Assembly (NCBI GenBank): GCA_949752795.1
Contig: OX457061.1
Coordinates: 33,298,425 to 33,362,424 of the forward strand
From: Hyperoodon ampullatus
Taxonomy: Eukaryota > Chordata > Mammalia > Artiodactyla > Ziphiidae
Direction: 5' to 3'
DNA length: 64,000 nt
Shown here piece by piece: positions 55,266 through 64,000 of the stretch. The notes beneath the pieces were generated by a model, which was given only the letters and a program-made list of their open reading frames with translations, had not been told where the DNA came from and did no database searches. Every line of letters begins with the position of its first letter. Positions within the stretch are counted from its first letter, which is position 1. A program made the position numbers and the translations under genes.

Positions 55266-55925
55266 AATGCCATTCTGGTGACTAAAGTTCACCATGGCTC
55301 AGTTCTTCTTTTTGCCTTGACTCCTCCCCCCATTGTCTGTCAAGGACCATTCTGCGTTCAGCCTGGTTCTTTCACAAACTAAGAGGGACATTCACAAGGT
55401 GGGCTGGCATCTGGTAGGAAGCCACAACTGGTCACCTACTGTCTATCCTTGGGAGATAGGCAGTGATAGACAGGCTCTAAAAGGGGAGTCCTGGGCACTG
55501 AGCATCTGAATACATCACTGGAGCCACTTCTCAGAGAAAGCCTGGGCACCTCCAGAGGGGGGACTCAGCAGTGCCAGCTGACTGGCACCCCTGGCAGCAG
55601 GGGGTTCATATTTTAGCAAGCCTCTGAGCTTATGCAAGTATCATTTGGGTTAGAGAAGCCACAGGTTTAGGTTTGCTAACTACATAATTAAATAAGGCAG
55701 AATGTCAAGAGAGAGGCAGAGATGAAGGTTGTGGACTTAAAAAGCTGTATATTGAGAAAAGGCCATGAAAACTTCTTTATATCTTCCCTGAGAAAAATGT
55801 GAACAGAGCAACAGATTTCAACTGCAGAGAGCATGAGGACTCATGTGGAGGATGGTGGAGGGCTGTAGGCTGGGATGCATCACTGAGGAGTGGGTGCATC
55901 ATTGCATTCATTGCCTGGAGAGTCG
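55266..55925. other. No assignable feature
   Basis: Nothing recognised in this unique-looking stretch. Confidence 0.35.
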
Positions 55926-55929
55926 GAGC

Positions 55930-56120
55930 CAGGCTCTCTGTGTATTATCACTCATCCACACTGTAGTCCTACATAATAGAGGTTACTATGCCAATTTTAG
56001 TGAAATGGAAACCGATACTCAGGTTTATTAAGCAATTCAACCAAACTCATGACATTATTTAGAGTCAGAGCTGGGACTTGCCTGTCCAAAGGGTATTGTT
56101 CTACTGAATCACATTGACCA
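55930..56120 (-). repeat. MIR SINE relic
   Basis: Antisense MIR, decayed: 'tgccaattttagtgaaatgg', 'atttagagtcagagctggga', 'gttctactgaatcacatt'. Confidence 0.5.
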
Positions 56121-56409
56121 GGGACTTTTCTGGTTTATAAATTACCTTTTAATGTAAATGGTACTTAATCTAGCAAAAGTCAGAGGAGAAGGATTGCAGG
56201 GTGAACCTTTTATTTAAGGAGGATGTTGGGAATCTTCTAACCAACTTTCTGTTGTACCTCATCAACCTATGTATTTGGCATGTCACTGTAATTGCCCAAC
56301 TGCCCAATGGTTCTACTGAGAGGCTCTATTCTCTTTGATCTCTCCGAAGCATGAAACTCTGTGGACCCATTTTTCCTCTTGGTTGGTTGCACCAGCCATG
56401 GACTTATGT

Positions 56410-56730
56410 GATAACCCCCTAGTTGTTCTACCTGCTCAAGGCCCTCTCCACTCTAATCTATCCTCGCAATGGAAGCCAAAGTGATCTTCCCAAAGTCCGG
56501 CTCTGTTTCACATCCCAGTTTTGCACTCAAATCTAAAGGGCTCTCTCTTGCAGGTCATATTTAGTCCAGTTCTGTGGTCTGACATTCAAGGACTCCTGCA
56601 ATTCTTTCAATCGCCAACCTCTCACCTGCAGCCTATCAGAAGTATTTACTGATCTCTAAACTCTGCTGTTATTTCTCACCTCTATGCCTTTTCTCATGCC
56701 ATCCCTAGAGATTTCTCCTAGGGATAAGTA
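56410..56730 (+). repeat. L2 LINE relic
   Basis: 'agccaaagtgatcttcccaa' and 'tctgacattcaaggactcct' fit an L2 body segment. Confidence 0.6.
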
Positions 56731-56849
56731 TCAAAATCATACTGATAATTCAAGCCTGAGGACAAACACTGCCTCTTTCCCTAATTCCACACCTCTTCCC
56801 CTTTGCACTGAACACAGTACCTAGAAAACGACTTGTGATCAAGAAATTC

Positions 56850-57190
56850 ATACACAATCATGCATATATTAATGGAGCCCCTACTACGGAGCACTGTGCT
56901 AGGTGCTGGAGAACTGCTGAGCTGAATTGCAGGAAGCCAAGGTTTTGCTATCTGGATAGACATGTTAATGTTCAGTCTCTTTTTGCGCTGCAATTAGTTA
57001 AGATTTGCAGTGAACTTCATAGTTTAAAAAGTATCTTTATATCCATGCTCTTATTTTATCTTCAACACAGTCTGGTGAAGATACATAGGTCAGAGTGTCA
57101 CATCTAAGCCAAGGTTCAGAGAGGTTTGAATAACTTGTTTCAGATCATATACCCAAGAAGAAAGGAACTGGCTTTTCAATCCCTTAAATT
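56850..57190 (-). repeat. MIR SINE relic (with an inserted or unrelated middle)
   Basis: 'ggagcccctactacggagca' at 56,873 and 'gccaaggttcagagaggttt' at 57,108 are antisense MIR parts separated by unrelated text. Confidence 0.5.
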
Positions 57191-57249
57191 CAAATTGTTT
57201 ATGTTTGTGAATCTTAATTTCTACAGAGCTTGAGGCAGATGTCTTTCTT

Positions 57250-58705
57250 TTCCTTTTTTTCAAATCAATTTTTAATTTTTCAACTATGTAATGCATGAAT
57301 ATGATTTTTTAAAAATCAAATACAACTAAAAGTCTTATAACAAAGATTGGTAATTCTCGCTCTGTCCCTATTTACCAGTTCTGACCCCATAATCAGACAT
57401 TTCAACTACTTTAACTGTTATTTAATTAATATTTGTGAATAAAGTTTGTATGCTGTTTCTTGATATAGCAATTTTAGACATATATTGAGCTAAGCATTAT
57501 TTGCTGACATTATCCTGATATGGTAATTGAGTAATTAGTTCTCACACACCACCATCTTCGTGGGTGTGAAATCGTATATCACTGTGGTTTTGATTTGTGT
57601 GTCTCTAATGATGAACGATGTTGAGCCTCTTTTCATGTGCTTATTGGTTATTTGTATAACTTCTTTAGGGAAATGTCTATTCACATCATTGCCCATCTTT
57701 TAAACTGGGTTTTCATTTTATTATTGAGTTGTAAGAGTTCTTCATACATCCTACATACCAGTCCCTTTTCAGATATATGAGTTATAACTATGTTCTCCTT
57801 ATATGTGGGTTATTTTTCACTTTATTGATAGTGTTCTTTGAAGTACAAAAGTTTTCAATTTTGATCAAATACAATTAAATCTATATTTTCTACTGTTATT
57901 TGTGCTTTTGGTATAATATATAAGAAGGCTGCCTAACACACTGTACTTTAAATGTATTCCTATATTTTTTTCTAAGAGTTATAAGATTATAGCTCTCACA
58001 TTTAGGTCTACACAAATATTGAGCTATTTTTTGTATATAGTATTATTAAATTTATTTTTAGATGGTTTATATCATTCAATTTATAAAATTAATTTACCTT
58101 TTTTTACTAGTAATATTTCAATTACCTACTACAGTTATAGAGAGAAGTTATTATTTCTATATATTCATTTGTATATATTTACTCGTAACCAGTAAGTTTT
58201 ATAAACTCTAATAAGTGCTTAGTTTTTTTCTTTTGGGATTAAGAACAGAATTTAATAACTGATTTTTAAATCTCCTTTTTAATAGATTTATCTCTTTGTA
58301 CTTTATTTCACAGACATACTTCTAGAACAATGTTAAATCATAACAGATAATAGTGGACATCTGTGTTTTGTTCTTAAATTTAATGGTAATGCACCTGATG
58401 TTTAACTATTAAGTCTGAAATTGACTTCTCATATTCTTTACCATGTAAAAATTATCCTTCTATTCCTTCTGTATTATTTCAAGTTTAATAAGGACAGTAT
58501 GGTAAATTTCCTCATGATGATCATGTTTTTTTCCTCCTTTACCATCTGAGGAATGATGTAATGCAGTTATCAACATTTTCAGTATTGAACTATCCTTGCA
58601 TTTCTGAAACGAATCCTGCTTGGTCAGAGTGCATTAATCTTTTAAGATACTGCTGGTTTGGATCTGCTCACATTTTATTTATTGTACTTGCACAAATGAT
58701 GTTGC
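57250..58705 (-). repeat. Old L1 ORF2-region relic, antisense (1.45 kb)
   Basis: Collinear with antisense mammalian L1: 'tgttgagcctcttttcatgt' (57,618), 'gagttgtaagagttcttcat' (57,725), 'gatagtgttctttgaagtac' (57,827), then 'ctagaacaatgttaaatcat' (58,322), 'gaactatccttgcatttctg' (58,586) and 'aatcctgcttggtcagagtg' (58,612). Many indels, no frame. AT-rich interior 58,080-58,260 may include other insertions. Confidence 0.75.
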
Positions 58706-58984
58706 CCAACATCAATATATGCCAAATCCCCTTTCTTGGGCCAAGCCAAACTGTATTAGGAAAGTAAGGGGAGGTTATCAAGAAAAGGCTCAGATGAGAT
58801 TTCATGATCTCATTTCTATTCATTTTGGAGAATCTGGTCATTGTCCACCTGACAATATGCTTGTTGTATATCACAGTTTCTCACTCCAAGGTCATGCCCC
58901 TATTTTAGCAAAGCACAGAAAGAAAGTGCAGAAGCATTACAGGGCAGTCCCAGTAACATAAAACTGCAATCCCATGGTAATGAT
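58706..58984. other. No assignable feature
   Basis: Unique-looking flank between old L1 and a MIR-like segment. Confidence 0.3.
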
Positions 58985-59042
58985 ACCAATATTTACCAAG
59001 TGTTTATAATATGCAGCACTGTACTTGACACTACATATATTA
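58985..59042 (-). repeat. MIR-like fragment
   Basis: 'accaagtgtttataatatgc' and 'gacactacatatattatttc' look like an antisense MIR start, cut off by the pyrimidine tract. Confidence 0.4.
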
Positions 59043-59187
59043 TTTCCTCCTCTCCTCCTCCTCCCCCTCCCCCTCCTCCTCCTCCTTCTTCTCCTTCTCC
59101 TTCTCCTCCTCCTTCTCCTTCTCCTTCTTCTCCTTCTCCTTCTTCTCCTTCCTCCTCCCCTTTTCTTCCTCTTCCTCCCCCTTCTTT
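59043..59187. repeat. 145-base pure pyrimidine tract
   Basis: No purine occurs on the plus strand across 145 bases. Composed of CCT, CTT and CCTTCT-like units, followed directly by an (ATT)n run at 59,184-59,203. Proline-, leucine- and glutamate/glycine-rich frames over it are artefacts. Such tracts can adopt intramolecular triplex (H-DNA). Confidence 0.97.
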
Positions 59188-59346
59188 ATTATTATTATTA
59201 TAATTGGCTGGAAAACATATTGGGATATTAATTTGTGTTTTGCTTTTGATAAGAGGTTGGAAAAACGTGTCTGGAGAAAATTTCCCCCCTCTTGACAGAG
59301 TTATTAAAGGCCTTCGTGTTGCAGGCCTGCAATAAGAAAGCATCTA

Positions 59347-59553
59347 GGGCTTCCCTGGTGGCGCAGTGGTTGAGAGTCCGCCTGCCGATGCAGGGGACAC
59401 GGGTTCGTGCCCCGGTCTGGGAAGATCCCACGTGCCGCGGAGCGGCTGTGCTTGTGAGCCATGACCACTGAGCCTGCGTGTCCAGAGCCCGTGCTCCGCA
59501 ACGGGAGAGGCCACAACAGTGAGAGGCCCAAGTGCCGCAAAAAAAAAAAAAAA
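59347..59553 (+). mobile_element. CHR-type tRNA-derived SINE, copy 6
   Basis: Sense full-length copy starting GGGCTTCCCTGG, box A TGGCGCAGTGG at 59,359-59,369, box B GGTTCGTGCCC at 59,402-59,412, A-tail about 59,539-59,555. Perfect 13-bp target duplication AAGAAAGCATCTA (59,334-59,346 and 59,554-59,566). Both promoter boxes intact. Antisense frames of up to 111 codons are not genes. Confidence 0.95.
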
Positions 59554-59566
59554 AAGAAAGCATCTA

Positions 59567-60075
59567 AAAGACACCCTCATGCCTACTTCCACCTCCAGGC
59601 CTTTGTTTGAGGAACTTATTGAGGGAAGTTAGTATTTGGGGTGGAGAAGGAGACAGAACTGGCCCTACAAGGTAAGCAAAGGTTATCATCCCAGAGCCTG
59701 GCATGAGGGAGCATGCTGTGGCAGGTCCCACAAGTGCCCAGGGCTTATGCAGCATCCTTAGAAGTGCCAGGATCTCTGATGGGGTGGTGCACAGTTGTCC
59801 CAGAATTGACCACTGAGAGTGGGAGACTCTGGAGAGTCTGAGACCACTGCGATCTTTACAAAATAGTCCAATGCTCATGCTTAGCATGATAGCAAAGAGT
59901 TTCCTGTTTGTGAATGGAAATATTTTCATTTTAACATCTCAGTGAATAATTATGAACTTAAGAATAGAGTACATTCGTCCATCTTTCAGGCACCATGTAC
60001 ATAGCCAAGAAAGGAGACAGAGTTCCCCTAAATTCCACCTTACCAAAGAGTGGTTAGGGAGCAAATTCCTATCTT
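59567..60075. other. No assignable feature
   Basis: The 121-codon minus frame at 59,564-59,929 has no recognised domain. Confidence 0.35.
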
Positions 60076-60079
60076 TTAT

Positions 60080-60235
60080 CTATACAACTCTCATTCAAAC
60101 CTTAGGAAGATTTTTGTTTTTACTATTATTCTCATTTTCAGATGAAGAAACTAGCACATACCTGGAGAGGTTATGTGTCCAAGGTCATGATATCATTCTA
60201 AGTTGACCTGAGTTCAGAAACCATGGCTCAGCAAT
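60080..60235 (-). repeat. MIR SINE relic
   Basis: Antisense MIR: 'tattctcattttcagatgaa', 'ttatgtgtccaaggtcatga', then 'gacctgagttcagaaacc'. Confidence 0.65.
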
Positions 60236-60328
60236 TCTGCTATGCTGCCTTAGTTTTAAAACAACATCAACAAAAAAGGTATTTCTTACTGAGAGACTAT
60301 TTTGTGCCAAGCAAAAGGCTAAATGCCA

Positions 60329-60385
60329 TATGTATGTATGTATGTATGGATGGATGGATAGATATGGATATATGCATGTATGCAT
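60329..60385. repeat. (TGTA)n-(TGGA)n microsatellite
   Basis: About four TGTA units, then TGGA units, then irregular ATGGATATATGCATGTATGC. Likely length-variable. Confidence 0.92.
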
Positions 60386-60504
60386 TTATTAATTTATTTA
60401 TATAATCTCCAACCCCTATAAGAAATATTCAAGGATGTTCTTCCTATTATATTAATCATCTCATCTTATCATAAAGCAAAAGATGGAGAATCATTCCATT
60501 AGTT

Positions 60505-60640
60505 GCTAGACCAAGTGTCTAGCCCCAGTTCTGCTGCTAACTCTGTACTTCAGTTTTTTCATTTATGACATGAGAACAGCAAAACTTGCCTTTCCATATT
60601 ATTATGGGTATTGAGTGAGGTATTAAAAATAGCAGGATCT
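60505..60640 (+). repeat. MIR SINE relic
   Basis: Sense MIR: 'gccccagttctgctgctaac', 'cagttttttcatttatgac', then 'gggtattgagtgaggtatta'. Confidence 0.6.
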
Positions 60641-61445
60641 TTTTAACTGTAAAAATATGTGCACACATGGACCTTGCCTTCTATCGAAATTACAGTCTGT
60701 ACTGGTCATTGCTACCGAGAGACTTTCTCAGCAGTTACCAGGATACTAAGATATACATTACAATGCAGAGGGGACCAAGACACCAGGAGTTGGACGCTGG
60801 CCTTGGAAACTGATTGTTTACATTTGTTTGTAGTCTCCTTGAAGCAGAGGTTAGGTCATAGTTCTTCTGGGTTTGGCAAAGTCAGCTGGAAACTGCTAAT
60901 GGCCAAGCCATCTCAACTGATTGCTTCTTTTCCAGTCCTTCCCTGCATTTGGGGAAGGCAAACAAGATGCACTCTCATCACCACTCCAAAAAATCTCTCT
61001 TTGGTGGCTCTTCCAGGCAGCAGAAATGCTGGAACTTCCTGTTAGGCAGTCCATCCATAGGGCTCAGAGAAATGATCTCCTGGTGTAAAGCAAGCCATCC
61101 CAAGAAATGTCCAAAGCCACTTGCTGTGCAGGTGTCTGCACTCAGGATATCAAAGACACATGTCTGTGTTCTGAGGTTGCTGCTTGGCATTGACCACAGC
61201 CAGAGTTGCTCGGGACAAGCTGCTAATCCAGGATAGTGAGGGAGGGGTCTAAAGTACTTGTAAAAGAGTCACTACAGTCACCTTCACTGGGGTCACAGCT
61301 CCCCAGAAAGCAGCCAGACTATGTCAAAGGCAATGGGGGTTTCCAAGGAAAAGTAAGTAGGAAACCACTGAGATTTAGAGATAGATTTCTTTTTCCATCA
61401 ATATTGGGAAAGTGTGTCTGGAAATGAAGGTATTTTGGGGACCCA
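60641..61445. other. No assignable feature
   Basis: The 128-codon frame at 60,659-61,045 begins with a non-ATG codon and has no domain. Two other short frames overlap it. Confidence 0.35.
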
Positions 61446-61449
61446 ATAA

Positions 61450-61535
61450 GCACCATGAGGATAGAGACCTATCTTTTACTCTGTGCTCAGATGCCTGACA
61501 TACTAGATGCTCTATAAATATTGGTTGGCCACTGA
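61450..61535 (+). repeat. L2 LINE 3' end relic
   Basis: 'gcaccatgaggatagagacc' then 'gatgctctataaatattggt'. Confidence 0.55.
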
Positions 61536-61684
61536 GGGAAGGAGTATTTTGGCAGTGAGTGAGGTGGTCCCATTGGCTTGAGTCTTTGTACGATTGAACA
61601 ATTTCTTCTGATGAAGGAATAAATTCTGCACTAACCCAGTTTCTTTCTCATCAAGAATTACAATGCCAGGTGTGAAGAGAGAAA

Positions 61685-61825
61685 CAGCCCTAGGCACAGA
61701 ATCAAAAGTTCTGGGTCTGAATATTGATGCCTCCCCTGACCAATTGTGTGGCCATGGAGAAGTCAAAGAATTTTGAACTTGAATCCCCTTATCTGAGAAT
61801 TTAGAGTAATAATTCCTCCCTCAGA
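61685..61825 (+). repeat. MIR SINE relic
   Basis: Sense MIR, decayed: 'ggcacagaatcaaaagttct', 'accaattgtgtggccatgga', 'atccccttatctgagaattt'. A GTTTTT repeat follows at 61,827-61,850. Confidence 0.5.
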
Positions 61826-61904
61826 GTTTTTGTTTTTGTTTTTGTTTTTCATAATTTGGATCACACATTTGTGGGGAATCTGCCAGTACAGTTTCTGGGA
61901 GGTG

Positions 61905-62155
61905 GCAGTTAAGAGTAAGAGCACATACTCTGGCATCAGGGCATTAGAATGTGTTCACACCCTGGTTCTGCTACTTATTAACTGTGTGTCTTTGGGTTAG
62001 TTACTTAACTTCTTTCTCTAAGTCTCCTCTTCTTCATCTCTAAGAAAAAGAATAGTAATATCTATTCCACTGGCTGGAGGGGATAATGAATGTAAATACT
62101 TAACATGCTGCCTAGAGTATGATAAGAACTTATTATTGTTATTATTATTAGAAAG
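61905..62155 (+). repeat. MIR SINE relic, well preserved
   Basis: Sense MIR nearly full length: 'gtaagagcacatactctgg', 'accctggttctgctacttat', 'tcttcttcatctctaagaaa', then a TTATTGTTATTATTATTA end. Confidence 0.8.
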
Positions 62156-62243
62156 AGGAAGTGATTTCTCATTTGCACGTCAGTGTTTCATAAGATGAAA
62201 ATGCTTATTGCTTCTTAAAGATTTTCCTTTCTTCCTTTTTTAA

Positions 62244-62472
62244 TTTATTTATTTTTTATTTATTATTTATTTTTTTTTTGCGGTACCCGGGCCTGTCACT
62301 GCTGTGGCCTCTCCCGTTGCAGAGCATAGGCTCCAGACACGCAGGCTCAGCAGCCATGGCTCACGGGCCCAGCTGCTCCACGGCATGTGGGATCTTCCCG
62401 GACCGGGGCACGAACCCATGTCCCCTGCATTGGCAGGCGGACGCTCAACCACTGCACCACCAGGGAAGCCCC
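62244..62472 (-). mobile_element. CHR-type tRNA-derived SINE, copy 7
   Basis: Antisense copy whose tail is not pure T but TTTATTTATTTTTTATTTATT-like (62,244-62,279). Target duplication TCTTCCTTTTTTAA (62,230-62,243), found again at 62,473-62,487 with one extra T. Box B intact on the minus strand; box A has a CpG-type change. Its SINE body retains fewer CpGs than copies 1 and 4, suggesting a slightly older insertion. Confidence 0.9.
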
Positions 62473-62487
62473 TCTTCCTTTTTTTAA

Positions 62488-63485
62488 ATAAACTTTTAAG
62501 AGCATAGCCACTCCATGCCCTTGCAGAATTTGAAGGCAGCATATCATTTTTTGTATTTTTCCCTTCTTACTTCTTTTGGAATAGAACCACTAAAATGTGA
62601 GAAAACTTTATAAACTGGATAACATCCTTTGCCCTTCCCAGATCTTCAGGATATAACCCAAGCTCATGATGCAATTAAGAAAGAAATATAAACCAAGGGA
62701 CACCGATCTCACTGAGGCAACATGCAGCTATTTCTCCAGTGTGATCTTGCAGAGACTTCTCAGGTCAGACAGGGTTTCTGTGCCTCAAGTTTCTCAGCTC
62801 TCAAAGGAGATCCCTGACTCACAGTGTTGAGGTGAGGCTCAAAATACGTGGCATATATGGAAAAGCTTTTAAACTGGAAGAAGACTGAGGATACAAGTGC
62901 TACAAGGCGGTCCTCAGCGCAAATCCTTCATGGTCCCTTCTTCTGGGTGGTTGAAACACCCTCCAAGGATCCTCCTCTTTCCTGCTTAATGAATCAGCCA
63001 CAGCTCTCAGAAGATTTATGATTTCTCCTCTACCATGATCTCTGCCCACATGCAATCGCAGCATTTCCATGATCTTCTTCTTTCACAGCTGACATCCCCC
63101 TTCTTATTATAAAGCAAAGAGGCTGCTTACAGAAATTCTGAAGGTCAGAATTCTCAGTCACATACTTCTGCTGCTTTGCGATCTTAATGAGTGACAAATG
63201 CATTCCCACAGGAAAGATCATTCTCACCAGAGCTGGCTCAACACCACCACCTCCATTCCCTACCTTATTCTCATTTTCCACTTGCTTCCTGTGAAACCCT
63301 GGGGAATGTTTGAATGAATTCTGTGATTAGAGGACACTTGGGAGAGGAGCAAGGTCTGAAGCACCCAGAACTAGTACAGGTTCCTATCTTGGCTACACAG
63401 GGCTCAACATTCAGAGGATTAATCAAGCTAGGTTACTTGTGGGCAAGACTGGGTCCAAGTACCTGGTTGTCTGTGTTGTACCCTA
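62488..63485. other. No gene; weak MIR-like text
   Basis: 62,745-62,865 ('cctcaagtttctcagctctc') may be a weak sense MIR. The minus frame at 63,030-63,281 shows no domain. Confidence 0.35.
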
Positions 63486-63489
63486 TTGT

Positions 63490-63680
63490 TTTACCAGATG
63501 CCATGCTATGTCTAACTTTATTCTCACAACATTGTGAGGTAGAAATAATTTCCCTGTTTTCCAGATTAGAGAATCGAGGCTCAGAGAGGTGAAGTAACCT
63601 ATCTGAAATCACACAGCTGGTGAGTGGCAGAGATGGAATTTAAATGTGAATCTGCCTGACACTCAACTTCAGGTTCTTTC
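63490..63680 (-). repeat. MIR SINE relic, well preserved
   Basis: Antisense MIR: 'tattctcacaacattgtgag', 'gaggctcagagaggtgaagt', 'tcacacagctggtgagtggc', 'gcctgacactcaacttcagg'. Confidence 0.82.
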
Positions 63681-64000
63681 CCCCCATAGCAAACTACCTT
63701 CAGACAGTGAGTTAAGATAAGTTTGTGGGCCAAATCCTGGAAATATTTGCCTTGGTAGTAAAGACATTTTCCAAATGAAAATAGAGTATTAATGAATAAT
63801 TTCCCAAGGAGACTGAAATGCTGGAATGCTTGTGATAACACTAATGAAAATCAGCAAATGTCTCAGCTGGGCAGTTTTCCTCCTGAATCTTCTAGTCTCA
63901 AAGACCCAGAGGTTATTTCTGATTACATCAGCAGCTTCACAGTCCCAGCTTAGGAATCTCGAAACCACATATGTGACTCACATGTCGTTGTTATAACAGT
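63681..64000. other. No assignable feature
   Basis: Unique-looking sequence to the window edge. Confidence 0.35.

Noticed and set aside
59000..59343. Proline/leucine-rich plus frames and a Glu/Gly-rich minus frame
   Set aside because: They translate the pyrimidine tract itself. Low-complexity runs with no domain are not evidence of a gene.
59347..59553. Possible tRNA gene (box A and box B present)
   Set aside because: The boxes belong to the tRNA-derived head of a SINE. No complete tRNA cloverleaf with anticodon and acceptor stem is evident.

Overview
This window is mammalian nuclear DNA, most likely from a cetacean and probably a toothed whale. The main clue is seven copies of a short tRNA-derived SINE with the 5' motif TTCCCTGGTGGCGCAGTGG, plus one longer older relative. 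These look like the CHR family of whales and hippos. Cetartiodactyl-type L1 elements are also present. I see no ruminant BovB, pig PRE-type, primate Alu or rodent B1 sequence. The species call is inference from repeats only.

I found no host protein-coding gene, no exon I could support, and no independent tRNA, rRNA or snRNA gene. The long open frames are L1 ORF1 or ORF2 remnants, their antisense shadows, SINE or microsatellite read-through, or chance frames. The window therefore reads as intergenic or deep intronic sequence built up by successive waves of transposition.

Layout: 1-9,000 holds old MIR, L2 and L1 relics and a short L1 3' end with a perfect 17-bp target duplication (7,728-7,980). 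9,387-9,895 is an MLT2-type LTR carrying an expanded microsatellite. 11,970-12,714 has the first CHR SINE and a hAT MITE. 15,290-17,001 is an ancient repeat split by two MLT1 LTRs in opposite orientation, each with an intact 5-bp duplication. 17,217-22,310 is a 5.1-kb decayed L1 with ORF1 and ORF2. 22,325-31,280 is mostly MIR, L2 and old L1. 31,291-31,832 is a head-to-head pair of CHR SINEs. 34,240-35,246 is a long L2 relic ending near another SINE. 38,600-42,075 is a nest of L1s of several ages, the youngest (39,095-41,321) keeping a long reverse-transcriptase frame. 43,720-44,061 is the long CHR-type SINE. 49,440-50,000 is a locally GC-richer stretch with a CCAAT/TATA-like arrangement. 57,250-58,705 is an old L1, 59,043-59,187 an uninterrupted 145-base pyrimidine tract, and two more SINEs follow.

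The elements interact as parasite and host: the CHR SINEs and L1s share T-rich/A-rich insertion sites and target duplications, as expected if L1 enzymes mobilised the SINEs. I did not find a convincing undescribed biological system. The most useful oddities are the SINE palindrome, the microhomology junction of one SINE, the nested L1 locus and the long mirror-capable pyrimidine tract. Family names for old repeats are from memory of consensus sequences, and their boundaries are approximate.
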